This document shows positions 8,031-16,591 of a stretch of DNA of 43,351 bases, piece after piece. Position numbers and translations under genes: made by a program. Positions within the stretch are counted from its first letter, which is position 1. Each line of letters begins with the position of its first letter. The notes under the pieces are model-generated. The model saw only the letters and a program-made list of their open reading frames with translations. It searched no databases and was not told the DNA's origin. The stretch comes from Amoebidium appalachense (lineage: Eukaryota > Ichthyosporea). The stretch is taken from the NCBI GenBank assembly GCA_963693365.1, contig CAVNZM010000037.1:1-43351 (forward strand), read 5' to 3'.

Positions 8031-8685
8031 GCGTCATAGTCTCGCACCACGCCAGGTCCTTGAGGAACAGCCCCATGTTGAAGTACTGCACCAGGCTGTT
8101 GAGGCCCGCCAGGAACGGCCGCCGAAACATCGGGTTGCCGGCCATCCCCGGCACCGGGTGGTTCCAGCGCGACTTGAGCGCCACCTCGAACACCTCGTCC
8201 GCGAGGAACCACTGCATGTTGCGCTTCTCCAGGAAGTCGTACTTGACGCGCAGCGTGCCGTCGCGCACCTCCGTCGACCCCGGCAGAGCCAGCTGGCCTG
8301 CCGACAGCGCCTGGCGCGCAGCCCGGAACCGGTGCGGCAGGTGCGGGTCAAATGGGATCTGCACCATATACGTAATAAAGTAGCGGTTCTGACCGGCCGC
8401 TCCCGCAAACCTGAGCACGTACGCCCGGTCCCGCAGGATGCCCTCGAGCATCGGGCGGGGGATCACAGTGTCCAGTGTCTCCTCGTAGAACTCCATGACC
8501 GTGGTCTCCTCCACGGTCAGGCCCGCCTTGAGCCTCCCGCCAAACACCCCGTACCTCCCGTCACTGTCCTCCTGTCCGAGGAGGAACAGCACGCGGCGGT
8601 CGTGCACGGCGTAGGGCAGCACGCCGGCGCCGATGATGCGACAGTCATCGTCGTGGTAGGGGATGCACATGTCCAGGACTTTCAT
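8011..8685 (-). CDS. Nudix hydrolase, possible D10-like decapping enzyme
   Basis: 224 residues from the ATG at 8685 (one codon earlier is TTG). The Nudix box spans about 50-70: GRLKAGLTVEETTVMEFYEE. The metal-binding E-F-Y-E-E part (Glu65, Glu68, Glu69) is intact. Two consensus positions are replaced: Leu56 stands where the first Glu is usual and Met64 where Arg is usual. Poxviruses, asfarviruses and other nucleocytoviruses carry Nudix enzymes that remove mRNA caps, and a long C-terminal extension as here (residues 75-224) is typical of them. Decapping is therefore the leading idea but is not proven; a nucleotide pyrophosphatase is the alternative. Convergent with the myristoylated protein gene. 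Confidence 0.85.
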   Translation of the reverse strand: MKVLDMCIPYHDDDCRIIGAGVLPYAVHDRRVLFLLGQEDSDGRYGVFGGRLKAGLTVEETTVMEFYEETLDTVIPRPMLEGILRDRAYVLRFAGAAGQNRYFITYMVQIPFDPHLPHRFRAARQALSAGQLALPGSTEVRDGTLRVKYDFLEKRNMQWFLADEVFEVALKSRWNHPVPGMAGNPMFRRPFLAGLNSLVQYFNMGLFLKDLAWCETMTPRAAAR

Positions 8686-9120
8686 CAAGTGGAGGGGAGA
8701 TAATCTGGGGTGGGGTCGGTGCCAAACTCACGGGGGTCAAACGGATTCACCCGCTATTCGATCTGATTGGTCGAAAACGGCCAAGATCGATCGAGCCCGG
8801 GATTTCACACTCTGACCAATCAGAGCGCGCAGAAATTCAAAGCCAGTGCTCCGATGTTTCAGCCAATCAGAGCGCCCCACATTAGATCACGAGACCCAGC
8901 CAGTCTGTTTCAACTCATTCGCAAATATCTTTATTTATTTTGAGAGTGGCCAGGTGCGCTCCAAATAAAAAAAATGCAATGCAATCCCGTTGGACCAAAC
9001 TTTGTAAGGTATTATGCATCCCGGGCCCCGAATTTTACACACCTGGCCAGCCAGATGATACAAAACACACCCGAACCCGCCATCCCCACAGCAGCCCTGC
9101 CAATTGTTGGGGATGACAGG
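8686..9120. promoter_or_regulatory. Intergenic region with repeated CCAAT boxes
   Basis: 435 bp without a credible gene. CCAATCAGAGCGC occurs twice (about 8816 and 8863), and ATTGG occurs once more near 8766. Read towards the Nudix gene these are ATTGG boxes at roughly 80-180 nt upstream of its ATG, a usual place for NF-Y sites. The part from 8930 to 9120 is AT-rich and lies 3' of the Bro-N gene. Confidence 0.55.
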
Positions 9121-10029
9121 CTACCCCAGCACGTGCTTCTCCAGGAAGCGCACGGGGTACACCTTGACCGGGCGCAGGTCCCCCTGCACCATCTTCAACG
9201 TCTCCTCGGGCTCGCAGCCCTCCTGCTCGCGCCACGTGCGTGCGAGCATCCGGCCGACCGTGCTGCTGGACCTGTCGGTGATGCCCCGGTCGACGAGGAA
9301 CTTCCCGACGGTCACGTACCCGCCGATCGCAGACTCTTCGATGGCCGCACGCTCGCCGGCGGGCACGAGCACGTTGGCCACGGCGTCGTTGAGCAGCATG
9401 CGCATGCGCGGGTCCCTGTCGAGGCCGAACTCCTCGAGGAGGCTGCGGTAGCTCTTGATGTTCTCCACACGCATGCGCCCGTTCTCAATCAGCAAGCGCT
9501 CGACCTCGGCCTCCTCCCGCTTCACGCGCAGCCGACGCTCCTCCTCCAGCTCCTCGCGGCGCCGCTTGCGGTCGGGGGTCTCGTCGGTGCCGTTGCGGAA
9601 GAACTCACGCTCCTCGGGGGTGCTGGCGTCGTAGCGGGCCTCGATCTCGGGGATGAGGGAGACGTCGCCGGAAAGTAGCCGGGCTATGTAGGTGGCACAC
9701 GTCCTGCGGAACTCGTGGGCGCGCTTGCCGGGAAGCAGGAAGATGATCTCGAGGAGGACACGGAAGGGGGCGATTGGGGTGGGCTTTCCAACCCCATTGA
9801 TCTGGGCGTCCTCAGCCTCGCTGAGGATGTCAACAACACTATGGTCCTTTGATTTCTTGATCTGTGACCATGCCTCGTACATCGCCGCCTTTCCAATCAC
9901 CATTGAAATCACATCTAGGACACTTGCCATGTTCTTGTCTCTGTCAATGCGCATAGTGCAACCTTTGAACTGGGGGAACTCCTTCCAAAGAAGCGACATA
10001 TCGCCGGTTTTTTTCTGCTCGCCAGCCAT
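9121..10029 (-). CDS. Bro-N-like regulator with KilA/Bro-type C-terminal domain
   Basis: 302 residues, ATG at 10029. The Bro-N-like domain covers about 15-125: FPQFKGCTMRID, VLDVISMVIGKA, and the core KPTPIAPFRVLLEIIFLLPG followed by RTCATYIARLLSGD. A charged coiled-coil linker with a nuclear-localisation-like run (DRKRRREELEEERR) spans 155-200. The C-terminal ~90 residues (GGYVTVGKFLVDRGITDRSS ... VKVYPVRFLEKHVL) resemble the DNA-binding tail of phage-antirepressor and Bro proteins. It is a close paralogue of 23486-24397, with an almost identical linker. A TATAAAAG box at 10066-10073 precedes it by 37 nt. Role: DNA-binding regulator, by family. Confidence 0.82.
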   Translation of the reverse strand: MAGEQKKTGDMSLLWKEFPQFKGCTMRIDRDKNMASVLDVISMVIGKAAMYEAWSQIKKSKDHSVVDILSEAEDAQINGVGKPTPIAPFRVLLEIIFLLPGKRAHEFRRTCATYIARLLSGDVSLIPEIEARYDASTPEEREFFRNGTDETPDRKRRREELEEERRLRVKREEAEVERLLIENGRMRVENIKSYRSLLEEFGLDRDPRMRMLLNDAVANVLVPAGERAAIEESAIGGYVTVGKFLVDRGITDRSSSTVGRMLARTWREQEGCEPEETLKMVQGDLRPVKVYPVRFLEKHVLG

Positions 10030-10065
10030 GCTGTGTCCGACTGACCTCCTCTGCCGGGCGCTGCT

Positions 10066-10073
10066 CTTTTATA
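10066..10073 (-). promoter_or_regulatory. TATAAAAG box of the Bro-N gene
   Basis: Reads GGTATAAAAGAGC on the minus strand, 37 nt before the ATG at 10029. Confidence 0.75.
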
Positions 10074-10110
10074 CCTTCAGACCAGGAGAACGGGAGCCCC
10101 GACGCCCGGC

Positions 10111-10155
10111 ACGGTTGGTGTCGGCCTCCCAGGCTGCCAGCCGCTTGTCGTCCAG
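10111..10155 (-). pseudogene. 45-bp relic matching the gene at 12486-12851
   Basis: Read on the minus strand it encodes DDKRLAAWEADTNR, against YDKRLAAGWEADTNR in the intact gene; the DNA matches 12679-12725 except for a 3-nt gap and a few changes. The frame around it is not otherwise conserved. It appears to be the remains of a duplicated or displaced copy lying in the promoter region between divergent genes. Confidence 0.65.
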
Positions 10156-10234
10156 CCCCAGCTCGCAGTAAACTGCATCAACACGGAAAGTGCGCCGGAC
10201 GTGCACATGTAGCAATCTTTTTGGGGTCCCGGGT

Positions 10235-12190
10235 ATGGCGAATATTCTGGAGGATCTGGACTTGGTGGAAAACATGGAGGACGAGGACACGGACAGCATG
10301 GAGGACGAGGGCACGGACAGCATGGAGGACGAGGACGCGGATCCCTTCTCAGATGCGTATTTTGAATTCCTGGAAGCTGCAGGGGTTGTTGAGCCTGGAA
10401 CGACGGTCGACGACTGGTTCTGCGCCGACCCGGCAGACATAAGTGCGCTCCGGACAGGTAGAAACTGGTGGCCGAACAAGCGCGCTGTTCAGGAGGCCGT
10501 GGACAACGGCACGGTGCAGCGGGCGATTGAGCGCCTGCAACAGCAGGGCCTGGAAATGCCCGAAGGACGGGGGATGGAAGACCTAATAATCGAAACGCTG
10601 GTGTTCATGCGCGTGGCCCGCCAGGCACTCTCCGAGTCTGGGATGGTCCGAAAGGTGTCAACCTTGTGGGGCGGGGAGCCTGAGAACCGCGACCCCTACA
10701 TACGCGAAAATCTGGAAGATCTGGTGAGCCCCGCCGTGCGCGAAGAGGTAAAGGCGGCCAAGCGCAATGGGGACGAGAATGCCATTCAAAATATTATGGA
10801 TGATCCGGAAATCCGCGCCCAGATCACAGACGCGCTGTGGTGCAGGGCTGCTCGCAGGGCCAATCGTCTCAAGCGCCTGGAAACAGCTCTGTACATGTCC
10901 GAGGGGCTCACCAAGAGAGAGTACATATTCAGGTACGCAGATGAGTTGTTTCCCTCGTACGCCGCGGCACGGATACGTGATATACCAATGGGTGATAACG
11001 AAGCATGGGAAAGGGCCGTCGAAACTGAAATGCTAGACGAAGCTGTGGTGGAGGAAGTCCGAAAGAAACTTATGAAACGCGCCACCAGTATTGGCGGCAA
11101 ATATGTCGGAATCTTCCAGTTGGCTCTAAACGAGATGATAGCAAGCCACGGTGGCGTCATTCCAAACATGCAACAACGTCCCCACAATGGCGATGTTGAA
11201 ATGGGTGTAGAACCCGAAGCCCCGGATTCGGATTCGATGCCCCAGGCTCCATCTGGTAGCACTGCACCGGTGTCCGGGTCTGCCATGGATCTTTCGCACG
11301 CGGAGGGCGATGAAGATGATGCGAACATTTTCGAATGGACCGCACAAGGCCTTGTCAAACTATTCGCTACGTTGACCGCTGACTCTCCGCACCAGGCGAA
11401 TCGGCTTTGTTATGAGCACAAGTGGGAGCTTGTTGACAAGTTTGAGTTGTTCGCGCGCGGTGCGCTCGAGATCGCCAGACGACGTCAAATGAAAGAAGAT
11501 TTGGGCAAAATGCTGAAGGCAGATTTGGACGCAGAAGAGGCAGACGCTAAAGACGAAGAGGACGAGGAGGACCGCGCGTTTGTGGTCCCTGATGACGACC
11601 CGGAGGTGCAGCCACCAGACAGCAATGCACCCGACACCCTTTCCGACGAGCTCCGCGACCTGAGGGCTGCGGTACAGATTGCACAACCCGAGACCAGGAT
11701 CGAAGCCGTGAGGCAGGTTCTTGACTGGCTGGCGAGACAGCCGAACGGGGTGTACCACCCACCGCCGCCACGGATGCTGTTCCACAGGTTGCCGTCTCCA
11801 TTGGACCTGTCAGACTGGCTCACCCGGACGATTTCTCCCATGGATGAAGAGGACATGAGGATCCCAGAAGGGGTTTACAACGCGCTGCAGAAGTGGACCA
11901 GGTACACGAAACTTAGACGCCTAGAAGCCCTGCGCGCAAATTTCAGACCGGCCCCGTCGACCGCGGAGTTAGAGGCATACGTAGAGAGAATGTACAGGGC
12001 GATCAACGGCTTGCTCCCGGATCGCTTCCACAACCACACTAATGATTGGACGGGACGGTTTGATGCCTACCCCAGCGAAACAGCAGCCATCATACTCCTT
12101 TCTGGGGCAGAACCCCGGGGGGATCCATTGGCGGCGGCAGACGGCGACCCCATATTTGCGAGGATGCTCATCATCGCCGCAGGGGTCTAG
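10235..12190 (+). CDS. Large acidic protein of unknown function
   Basis: 651 residues from the ATG at 10235; the longer frame would need GTG. The N-terminus has a three-fold repeat of MEDE(D/G)-x-D(S/P) (residues ~12-33). The rest is mostly helical and charged, with a Pro/Ser-rich acidic linker at ~325-370 (EPEAPDSDSMPQAPSGS) and a second very acidic stretch near 445-475 (DAEEADAKDEEDEEDR). No transmembrane segment or catalytic motif was seen. Codon composition is slightly less GC-rich than in the genes to its left. An acidic, partly disordered protein could be a regulator or a histone- or DNA-mimic, but this is speculation. Confidence 0.78.
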   Translation: MANILEDLDLVENMEDEDTDSMEDEGTDSMEDEDADPFSDAYFEFLEAAGVVEPGTTVDDWFCADPADISALRTGRNWWPNKRAVQEAVDNGTVQRAIERLQQQGLEMPEGRGMEDLIIETLVFMRVARQALSESGMVRKVSTLWGGEPENRDPYIRENLEDLVSPAVREEVKAAKRNGDENAIQNIMDDPEIRAQITDALWCRAARRANRLKRLETALYMSEGLTKREYIFRYADELFPSYAAARIRDIPMGDNEAWERAVETEMLDEAVVEEVRKKLMKRATSIGGKYVGIFQLALNEMIASHGGVIPNMQQRPHNGDVEMGVEPEAPDSDSMPQAPSGSTAPVSGSAMDLSHAEGDEDDANIFEWTAQGLVKLFATLTADSPHQANRLCYEHKWELVDKFELFARGALEIARRRQMKEDLGKMLKADLDAEEADAKDEEDEEDRAFVVPDDDPEVQPPDSNAPDTLSDELRDLRAAVQIAQPETRIEAVRQVLDWLARQPNGVYHPPPPRMLFHRLPSPLDLSDWLTRTISPMDEEDMRIPEGVYNALQKWTRYTKLRRLEALRANFRPAPSTAELEAYVERMYRAINGLLPDRFHNHTNDWTGRFDAYPSETAAIILLSGAEPRGDPLAAADGDPIFARMLIIAAGV

Positions 12191-12485
12191 GGATTGCACG
12201 ATGCAGGGGTCTTTAAGTTTACAGGTGTGGAGTCGCCGGTTAGACCGGTGGTTGAAGACTTGCCATTGGGATCGGCTGGCAATACCCGGTGGACGCGGTC
12301 TGGAACAAGGCATGCCCTGAGGACCACCAAAAGCCAAAGGAGACAACTCAGGCATTACAGGCCACCCGGGCAGTAAACACGCAAGGACGGGGAGCAGCTT
12401 GTGAACGAGGTCCGAGAACAAGCGGCGCGCCTCCTCCCCTGAGGGCATCCAAAGGTCAGGAATTGAGGCGGATTGATCCCTGCCT

Positions 12486-12851
12486 TCACCGGAGCGGCTC
12501 CCGTCTCAGCGCCCCAGCCAGCCGCGCGAGCCACGCCGTGCGGTCGTCGCCGAGGCGCCCGGCAAAGTCGGCGTAGGGCATCTGCGTCGAAAACCACTGG
12601 CCCTTCTCCTCGTTCCAGTATCGCAGCCCGCTTGCCTTCGAGACCTCCATGCGCGGGCAACGTCCGCATTCGGGAAAGCGGTTGGTGTCGGCCTCCCAGC
12701 CTGCCGCCAGCCGCTTGTCGTACAGGAGGGCCGCACAGGTCGGTGCGTCGCAGGGGGCGGTACCGCCCAGCATGGTGCGCACCGCATCCCGCAGCGCAAG
12801 CGCAAGCAGGGTGGTCACGCAGAGGGCCATGAGCAGGAGGACCAGCTGCAT
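12486..12851 (-). CDS. N-terminally anchored small protein
   Basis: 121 residues from the ATG at 12851. The N-terminal hydrophobic segment MQLVLLLMALCVTTLLALAL is a signal anchor. The rest is a small domain with four cysteines (APCDAPTCAALL, FPECGRCPRME) and many Trp/Arg (YWNEEKGQWFSTQMPYADF). A mutilated copy of its central part lies at 10111-10155. The gap 12191-12485 between it and the acidic protein has no credible gene. Function unknown; probably a membrane or secreted disulfide-bonded protein. Confidence 0.65.
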   Translation of the reverse strand: MQLVLLLMALCVTTLLALALRDAVRTMLGGTAPCDAPTCAALLYDKRLAAGWEADTNRFPECGRCPRMEVSKASGLRYWNEEKGQWFSTQMPYADFAGRLGDDRTAWLARLAGALRREPLR

Positions 12852-12899
12852 TGTTACGTCACGGGCGCATTTTGTGCCGGCTTAATCTTCCTGTAGTGC

Positions 12900-13487
12900 A
12901 TGCACATCACGCACGGCGACCGCTTCGTCAGCCGCAACCTCGCGCTGCTCAGCTGCCCGGTCGAGTGGCCTGAGGATCTGGCCAACACGAGGCACACGGG
13001 CATGGGCCTGCGGTGGCGGCGCGAAGGCGACCTGGTCACCGCCATGCTCGGTGAGACACGCATGTACTGGAGGGCGCTGCCCGAGGCCAACGTCGTCACT
13101 TTCACCGACGATCTTGGTCAGGCAAGCTCTTTTGGGTTCAGCGACTGTCCGCTCCCGCAGCCAAATCACGTTCCCGACACGGGTCTGGCGGGCGTGCGGG
13201 TGCGTCTGCACGACACAGACCCGCCGGCGCTTCCCCCGCCCAGCGCACCGCCCAAGGCCCGGGTGGAGCTCGGCGTGGCCCTCTCCATCGGCGTGCTCGG
13301 GGTGGGGCCCCTGCCCATGCCCTCGTGGTTTGTGTCCTCGGTCGCAGACACGAGCCCCACCATGCAGTACGGGTTCCGCGGCGTCAACCTTGCGCTGTGC
13401 CTGCTGCATGTGTGGCGCCTCCGCGTGTGCGTGGACCTGTTCCCGTTCCCGGGACTGACGCTTTTTCTGGCGCTGCTCGAGCTCTGA
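12900..13487 (+). CDS. Hypothetical protein with hydrophobic C-terminus
   Basis: 195 residues, ATG at 12900, divergent from the anchored protein with only 48 nt between ATGs. The N-terminal half is polar with strands (GDLVTAMLGETRMYWRALPE) and a Pro-rich linker (PPALPPPSAPPK) at ~107-118. The C-terminal half has hydrophobic stretches (VALSIGVLGVGPLP and LFPFPGLTLFLALLEL) that could be one or two membrane segments. No known domain. The next gene starts 21 nt after the stop, suggesting a rightward group of small envelope-type proteins (12900-14453). Confidence 0.65.
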   Translation: MHITHGDRFVSRNLALLSCPVEWPEDLANTRHTGMGLRWRREGDLVTAMLGETRMYWRALPEANVVTFTDDLGQASSFGFSDCPLPQPNHVPDTGLAGVRVRLHDTDPPALPPPSAPPKARVELGVALSIGVLGVGPLPMPSWFVSSVADTSPTMQYGFRGVNLALCLLHVWRLRVCVDLFPFPGLTLFLALLEL

Positions 13488-13507
13488 TATTTTGTAGCCA
13501 TCTATCA

Positions 13508-13903
13508 ATGCGTGCGCTGCTCCTGTGTCCCCCCCTGCTTGCGCTGGTCCTTGCGGCCCCCGAATGCCTGCTGTTCACGGGCTCGGCCACTCTCGCGGCA
13601 ACCACCGCGCACGTGCCGCCCAGCCCCACTGCCGAAACAAAGACGTGGTGGGCGACCCTGACGCACGTGGAGACCGTTGCAGCCACCACCACAGCCGCCG
13701 CTTCGATTCAAACCATCGAAACCACCTCGGCCTCGGAAACTCCCACCGAAACGGACACCGACGTATTCGAGATCCCCACCTCCATCACCGAAGGCGACCC
13801 AACCGACGAACCCATGCCCACGATGCCCGTGGACCCGCCCGCACCACCCGCCGGGGTGAACGCATCCAACTGGGAGTGCCGGTGCACGCTCATCAGACGT
13901 TAA
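13508..13903 (+). CDS. Secreted Thr/Pro-rich mucin-like protein
   Basis: 131 residues, ATG at 13508. A signal peptide (MRALLLCPPLLALVLAAPEC) is followed by a Thr-, Ser- and Pro-rich stretch (residues ~35-115; for example TTTAAASIQTIETTSASETP) of the kind that is heavily O-glycosylated. A short tail with an N-glycosylation site (NAS) and two Cys closes it. No transmembrane segment follows, so it is either secreted or held by partners. Likely a virion surface or secreted glycoprotein, by composition. Confidence 0.7.
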   Translation: MRALLLCPPLLALVLAAPECLLFTGSATLAATTAHVPPSPTAETKTWWATLTHVETVAATTTAAASIQTIETTSASETPTETDTDVFEIPTSITEGDPTDEPMPTMPVDPPAPPAGVNASNWECRCTLIRR

Positions 13904-13982
13904 TCATTTCTCGGAAAACCAGAGTTGGCCTGTCGATTCTTTGTTTTGTGCAGCCACACCAGTTTTAATTTGCGCAAGAGGA

Positions 13983-14453
13983 ATGGACGTCTCAAATGCG
14001 ATTGGCTTAATCATTCTAATGCTTACTCTTGGTGTGTTGATATGGGCATACTCCAAGTACGAACCCAAACCCGACCCTGGCAAAAACGACAGTACCCCTG
14101 CAGTCAAACGGACACAGTGGTATGCCTTCGACCAAAAGGGGGACCACAGCACGGACAACACGTTTAACGACTGGCAAGACCCGGTGAACTATGGATACAC
14201 GTCGGCCAGCCAGTGCATTAACCGATGCCAATCTATGAGCGGATGCCAACAGGTGGGCTTTTCCCCATGGCAGGATATGGACGGGAAGCAGCCAAAAGGC
14301 TATTGCTACATGAGGAAAGCCGTCAAAGAATGGCCGTTGGATGAGTGGTCAAACAAGTCCGGTGTGGCTGCCTCGGACTCGCAGGTCACGTATGTGATGG
14401 CCGCAGAAGTGCCGGAGAGCATGAAGCAATATGGCAAGCTGGTTGAGTTCTAG
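13983..14453 (+). CDS. N-anchored membrane protein with PAN/apple-like domain
   Basis: 156 residues, ATG at 13983. An N-terminal membrane anchor (AIGLIILMLTLGVLIWAYS) precedes a domain with the cysteine order of PAN/apple modules: QCINRCQSMSGCQQVGFSPW, then GYCYMRKA about 20 residues later. PAN domains bind proteins or carbohydrates, so a surface adhesion role is plausible. Preceded by the secreted mucin-like gene and followed by the virion-like gene, so it lies in a set of probable envelope or surface proteins. The fold call comes from cysteine spacing only. Confidence 0.7.
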   Translation: MDVSNAIGLIILMLTLGVLIWAYSKYEPKPDPGKNDSTPAVKRTQWYAFDQKGDHSTDNTFNDWQDPVNYGYTSASQCINRCQSMSGCQQVGFSPWQDMDGKQPKGYCYMRKAVKEWPLDEWSNKSGVAASDSQVTYVMAAEVPESMKQYGKLVEF

Positions 14454-14500
14454 CATGAATCAGACGAACTTGGTCTTCTTTTTTATTGTGCCCCAATGTA

Positions 14501-15860
14501 ATGTCGCATGCGCGCTCCCGCATCCTTGACGACATGGCGTCCCACATCGATTTCTCGGCGGCCGTGGCCCGCCGGGCGGCGTTCCCGCACGGGCCGGCCC
14601 TGCCCTCGGCCCCCCGCAGCGTGTCGGTGCCGAGCGAGGCGCCCCCGCGTGTCGAGCCCCCGCAGCCGCCGCAGGGCCAGTGGCGCTACCACTTCGTGAC
14701 GGGCGGGTCCGAGTGCCGTCCGCTGCAGGTGGAGTTTCCCGCCACCCGGTCCGTGCACGGCATCCGTGTCGAGGGTTTCAAGGCGCACAGCGTGTACGAC
14801 GTGTGCGAGGGCGCAAACAGGCTGACGCTGTCGCTGTCGTACCTGGACTCGCCCGACGGCCGGCCCCCGGGCATGTGGGTGAAGGCGTCCACCGACGTGT
14901 ACCTGCCTGTGGGCAACTACACCCTGGACACCCTGTGCACCGAGCTCGAGATGCGCCTGGAAGCCGCCCTCGCCGCATGCTTCAACCCCAGCTACAGCCC
15001 CGAGGAGGTGGCGGACATTCTCGAGATGTACCCGGACACGCTGCCCTACTACGTCACCGTCACACACACGGAGCGGTTGCGCCGGGACGCCGAGCGCAAC
15101 GGCGAGGCGTGGACCAGGCACCAGGACTTTGTGTGCAAGTCGCGGTGGGCGCCCCGCCGGCAGGGCCCGCGCGACGAGATCGCCTTCGAGGCGCTGATGC
15201 TCGCGCAGCTTTACTACAGGGAGAACGCATGGGCCTGGCGCGAGCTGGCCAACGAGCGTGACGCGCACGGGCGCATCCAGTGGCCGTTCCACAACACGCT
15301 GTACAACCTCATGACGCCCTCGAAGCTCGCGCTGCCCGGGCGACTGGTCATCAGCATCCACCACCGCAAGAACATGGACCCGGACACCATGAAGCACTGG
15401 CTGCCGTATGCGTCGGTGCCGACGTTCTCGCTTGACGTGTGCCGGGGGCTCGGGAACGTGCTGGGAATGGCGGCCGGCGCGCACGTCAGCCACAGCCTGA
15501 CGGCGGGGCTGCCTCCGCTGGCACGCTACTTCGACGGGCGAGACCATGCGGCCGTGGAGGAGGGCGACCAGCAGCTGCCGTGCCAGGGCGACAACATCCA
15601 GTGCGTGTTTGGGACGGACGTGCCCCTTGGCCCACGGGGGGCGCTCATGGTGCACGTCATGCAGGGCGAGACGAACCTGCAGGGGCGCATCATGGCGCCG
15701 GGCGTGCAGGGGGCGGCGGGCGGGGCGGTGGACGACATGCTGGTCGAGCCCGCAGATCTTGGGGACGCTGGATCACGTCGACACGCTGCGGCTGGTGGTG
15801 GTGGACGAGACCGGGACGCGTGTGACCGGGTGCTTCTCGGCGCTGGTCGCGGTTAAATAA
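14501..15860 (+). CDS. Virion-protein-like gene with a frameshift near the 3' end
   Basis: Starts at the ATG at 14501. Residues 1-65 are Pro/Ala-rich. A beta domain follows (CRPLQVEFPATRSVHGIRVE) with the motif PVGNYTLDTLCTELEMRLEA near 135-155, also present in the gene at the left edge. The starting frame stays open to 15856, but its last ~35 codons are Gly/Arg-rich and unlike the rest. The +1-related frame carries a convincing beta-strand C-terminus (LRLVVVDETGTRVTG) ending at TAA 15858-15860. The change of frame fits a single extra C in the CCC at 15749-15751. It could be a sequencing error, a real inactivating indel or a frameshift site. Role as a structural protein is inferred from motif and shape. 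Confidence 0.7.
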
Positions 15861-15929
15861 AGGGGATGCCGTGTGACTCACATGGACGTTTTTTATTTGG
15901 AATGCCCTAGGATGCACAGGACAGGGGTC

Positions 15930-16505
15930 AATGGTTTTTCTTTCGGTCGTGCCCAGACCCGCCTTGGGGGACCTCCACCATCTTCTCCTTGGAAACCAGA
16001 GAACTAGCTGCACTGAAGATCATCAGTCTAGCTACACTGAAGATCATCAGTCTAGCTTGGTGGACACATCTCGCATCAAGTTTCAGGGAAAGATAGAGGT
16101 GTTCTGCGAGGCACCTGGGCTATCATAGACCTTGCATGGAAATCAGAGAACACCATTGGATCCCCAGACCCGCCTTGGGGGTCGTCTATCATCTTCTCTT
16201 TGGAAATCAGAGAACACCATTGGATCCCCAGACCCGCCTTGGGGGTCGTCTATCATCTTCTCTTTGGAAATCAGAGAACACCATTGGATCCCCAGACCCG
16301 CCTTGGGGGTCGTCTATCATCTTCTCTTTGGAAATCAGAGAACACCATTGGATCCCCAGACCCGCCTTGGGGGTTCTCTATCATCTTCTCTTTGGAAATC
16401 AGAGAACACCATTGGATCCCCAGACCCGCCTTGGGGAACCTCCAGGCCGCTAATGCACTGGCAGGGCAGATCACCGTCTTCTCCTTGGAAATCAGAGAGT
16501 ACCAT
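15930..16505 (-). repeat. 64-bp tandem array with degenerate flanking copies
   Basis: The core at about 16138-16439 holds 4.7 near-identical 64-bp units containing CAGACCCGCCTTGGGG and TCTTTGGAAATCAGAGAAC. Degenerate units lie at 15946-15998 and 16470-16505, and a further copy of the same sequence lies inside the KilA-N gene at 17525-17590. Because 64 is not a multiple of three, the open frames through it are accidental. Between the first degenerate unit and the core, a 24-bp direct repeat (ACTGAAGATCATCAGTCTAG, twice at ~16013-16058) occurs; a similar sequence recurs at 19140-19198. No gene is supported in 15861-16591. Confidence 0.85.
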
Positions 16506-16591
16506 TGGATTTCTACAGGGCAGACCTGCAGGGCAGGTCCCACGAAAGCTCTGCAAGTCGGTGAATGATTCGTGTCTTTATTACCTTCACC

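Noticed and set aside
10786-11358. A 190-codon leftward frame inside the acidic protein gene
   Set aside because: Ser-rich antisense shadow of the forward gene, which has consistent coding character over 651 codons.
14483-15655. A 390-codon leftward frame opposite the virion-type gene
   Set aside because: Arg/His/Val-rich composition typical of the antisense of a GC-rich gene; the forward frame has the conserved motif.
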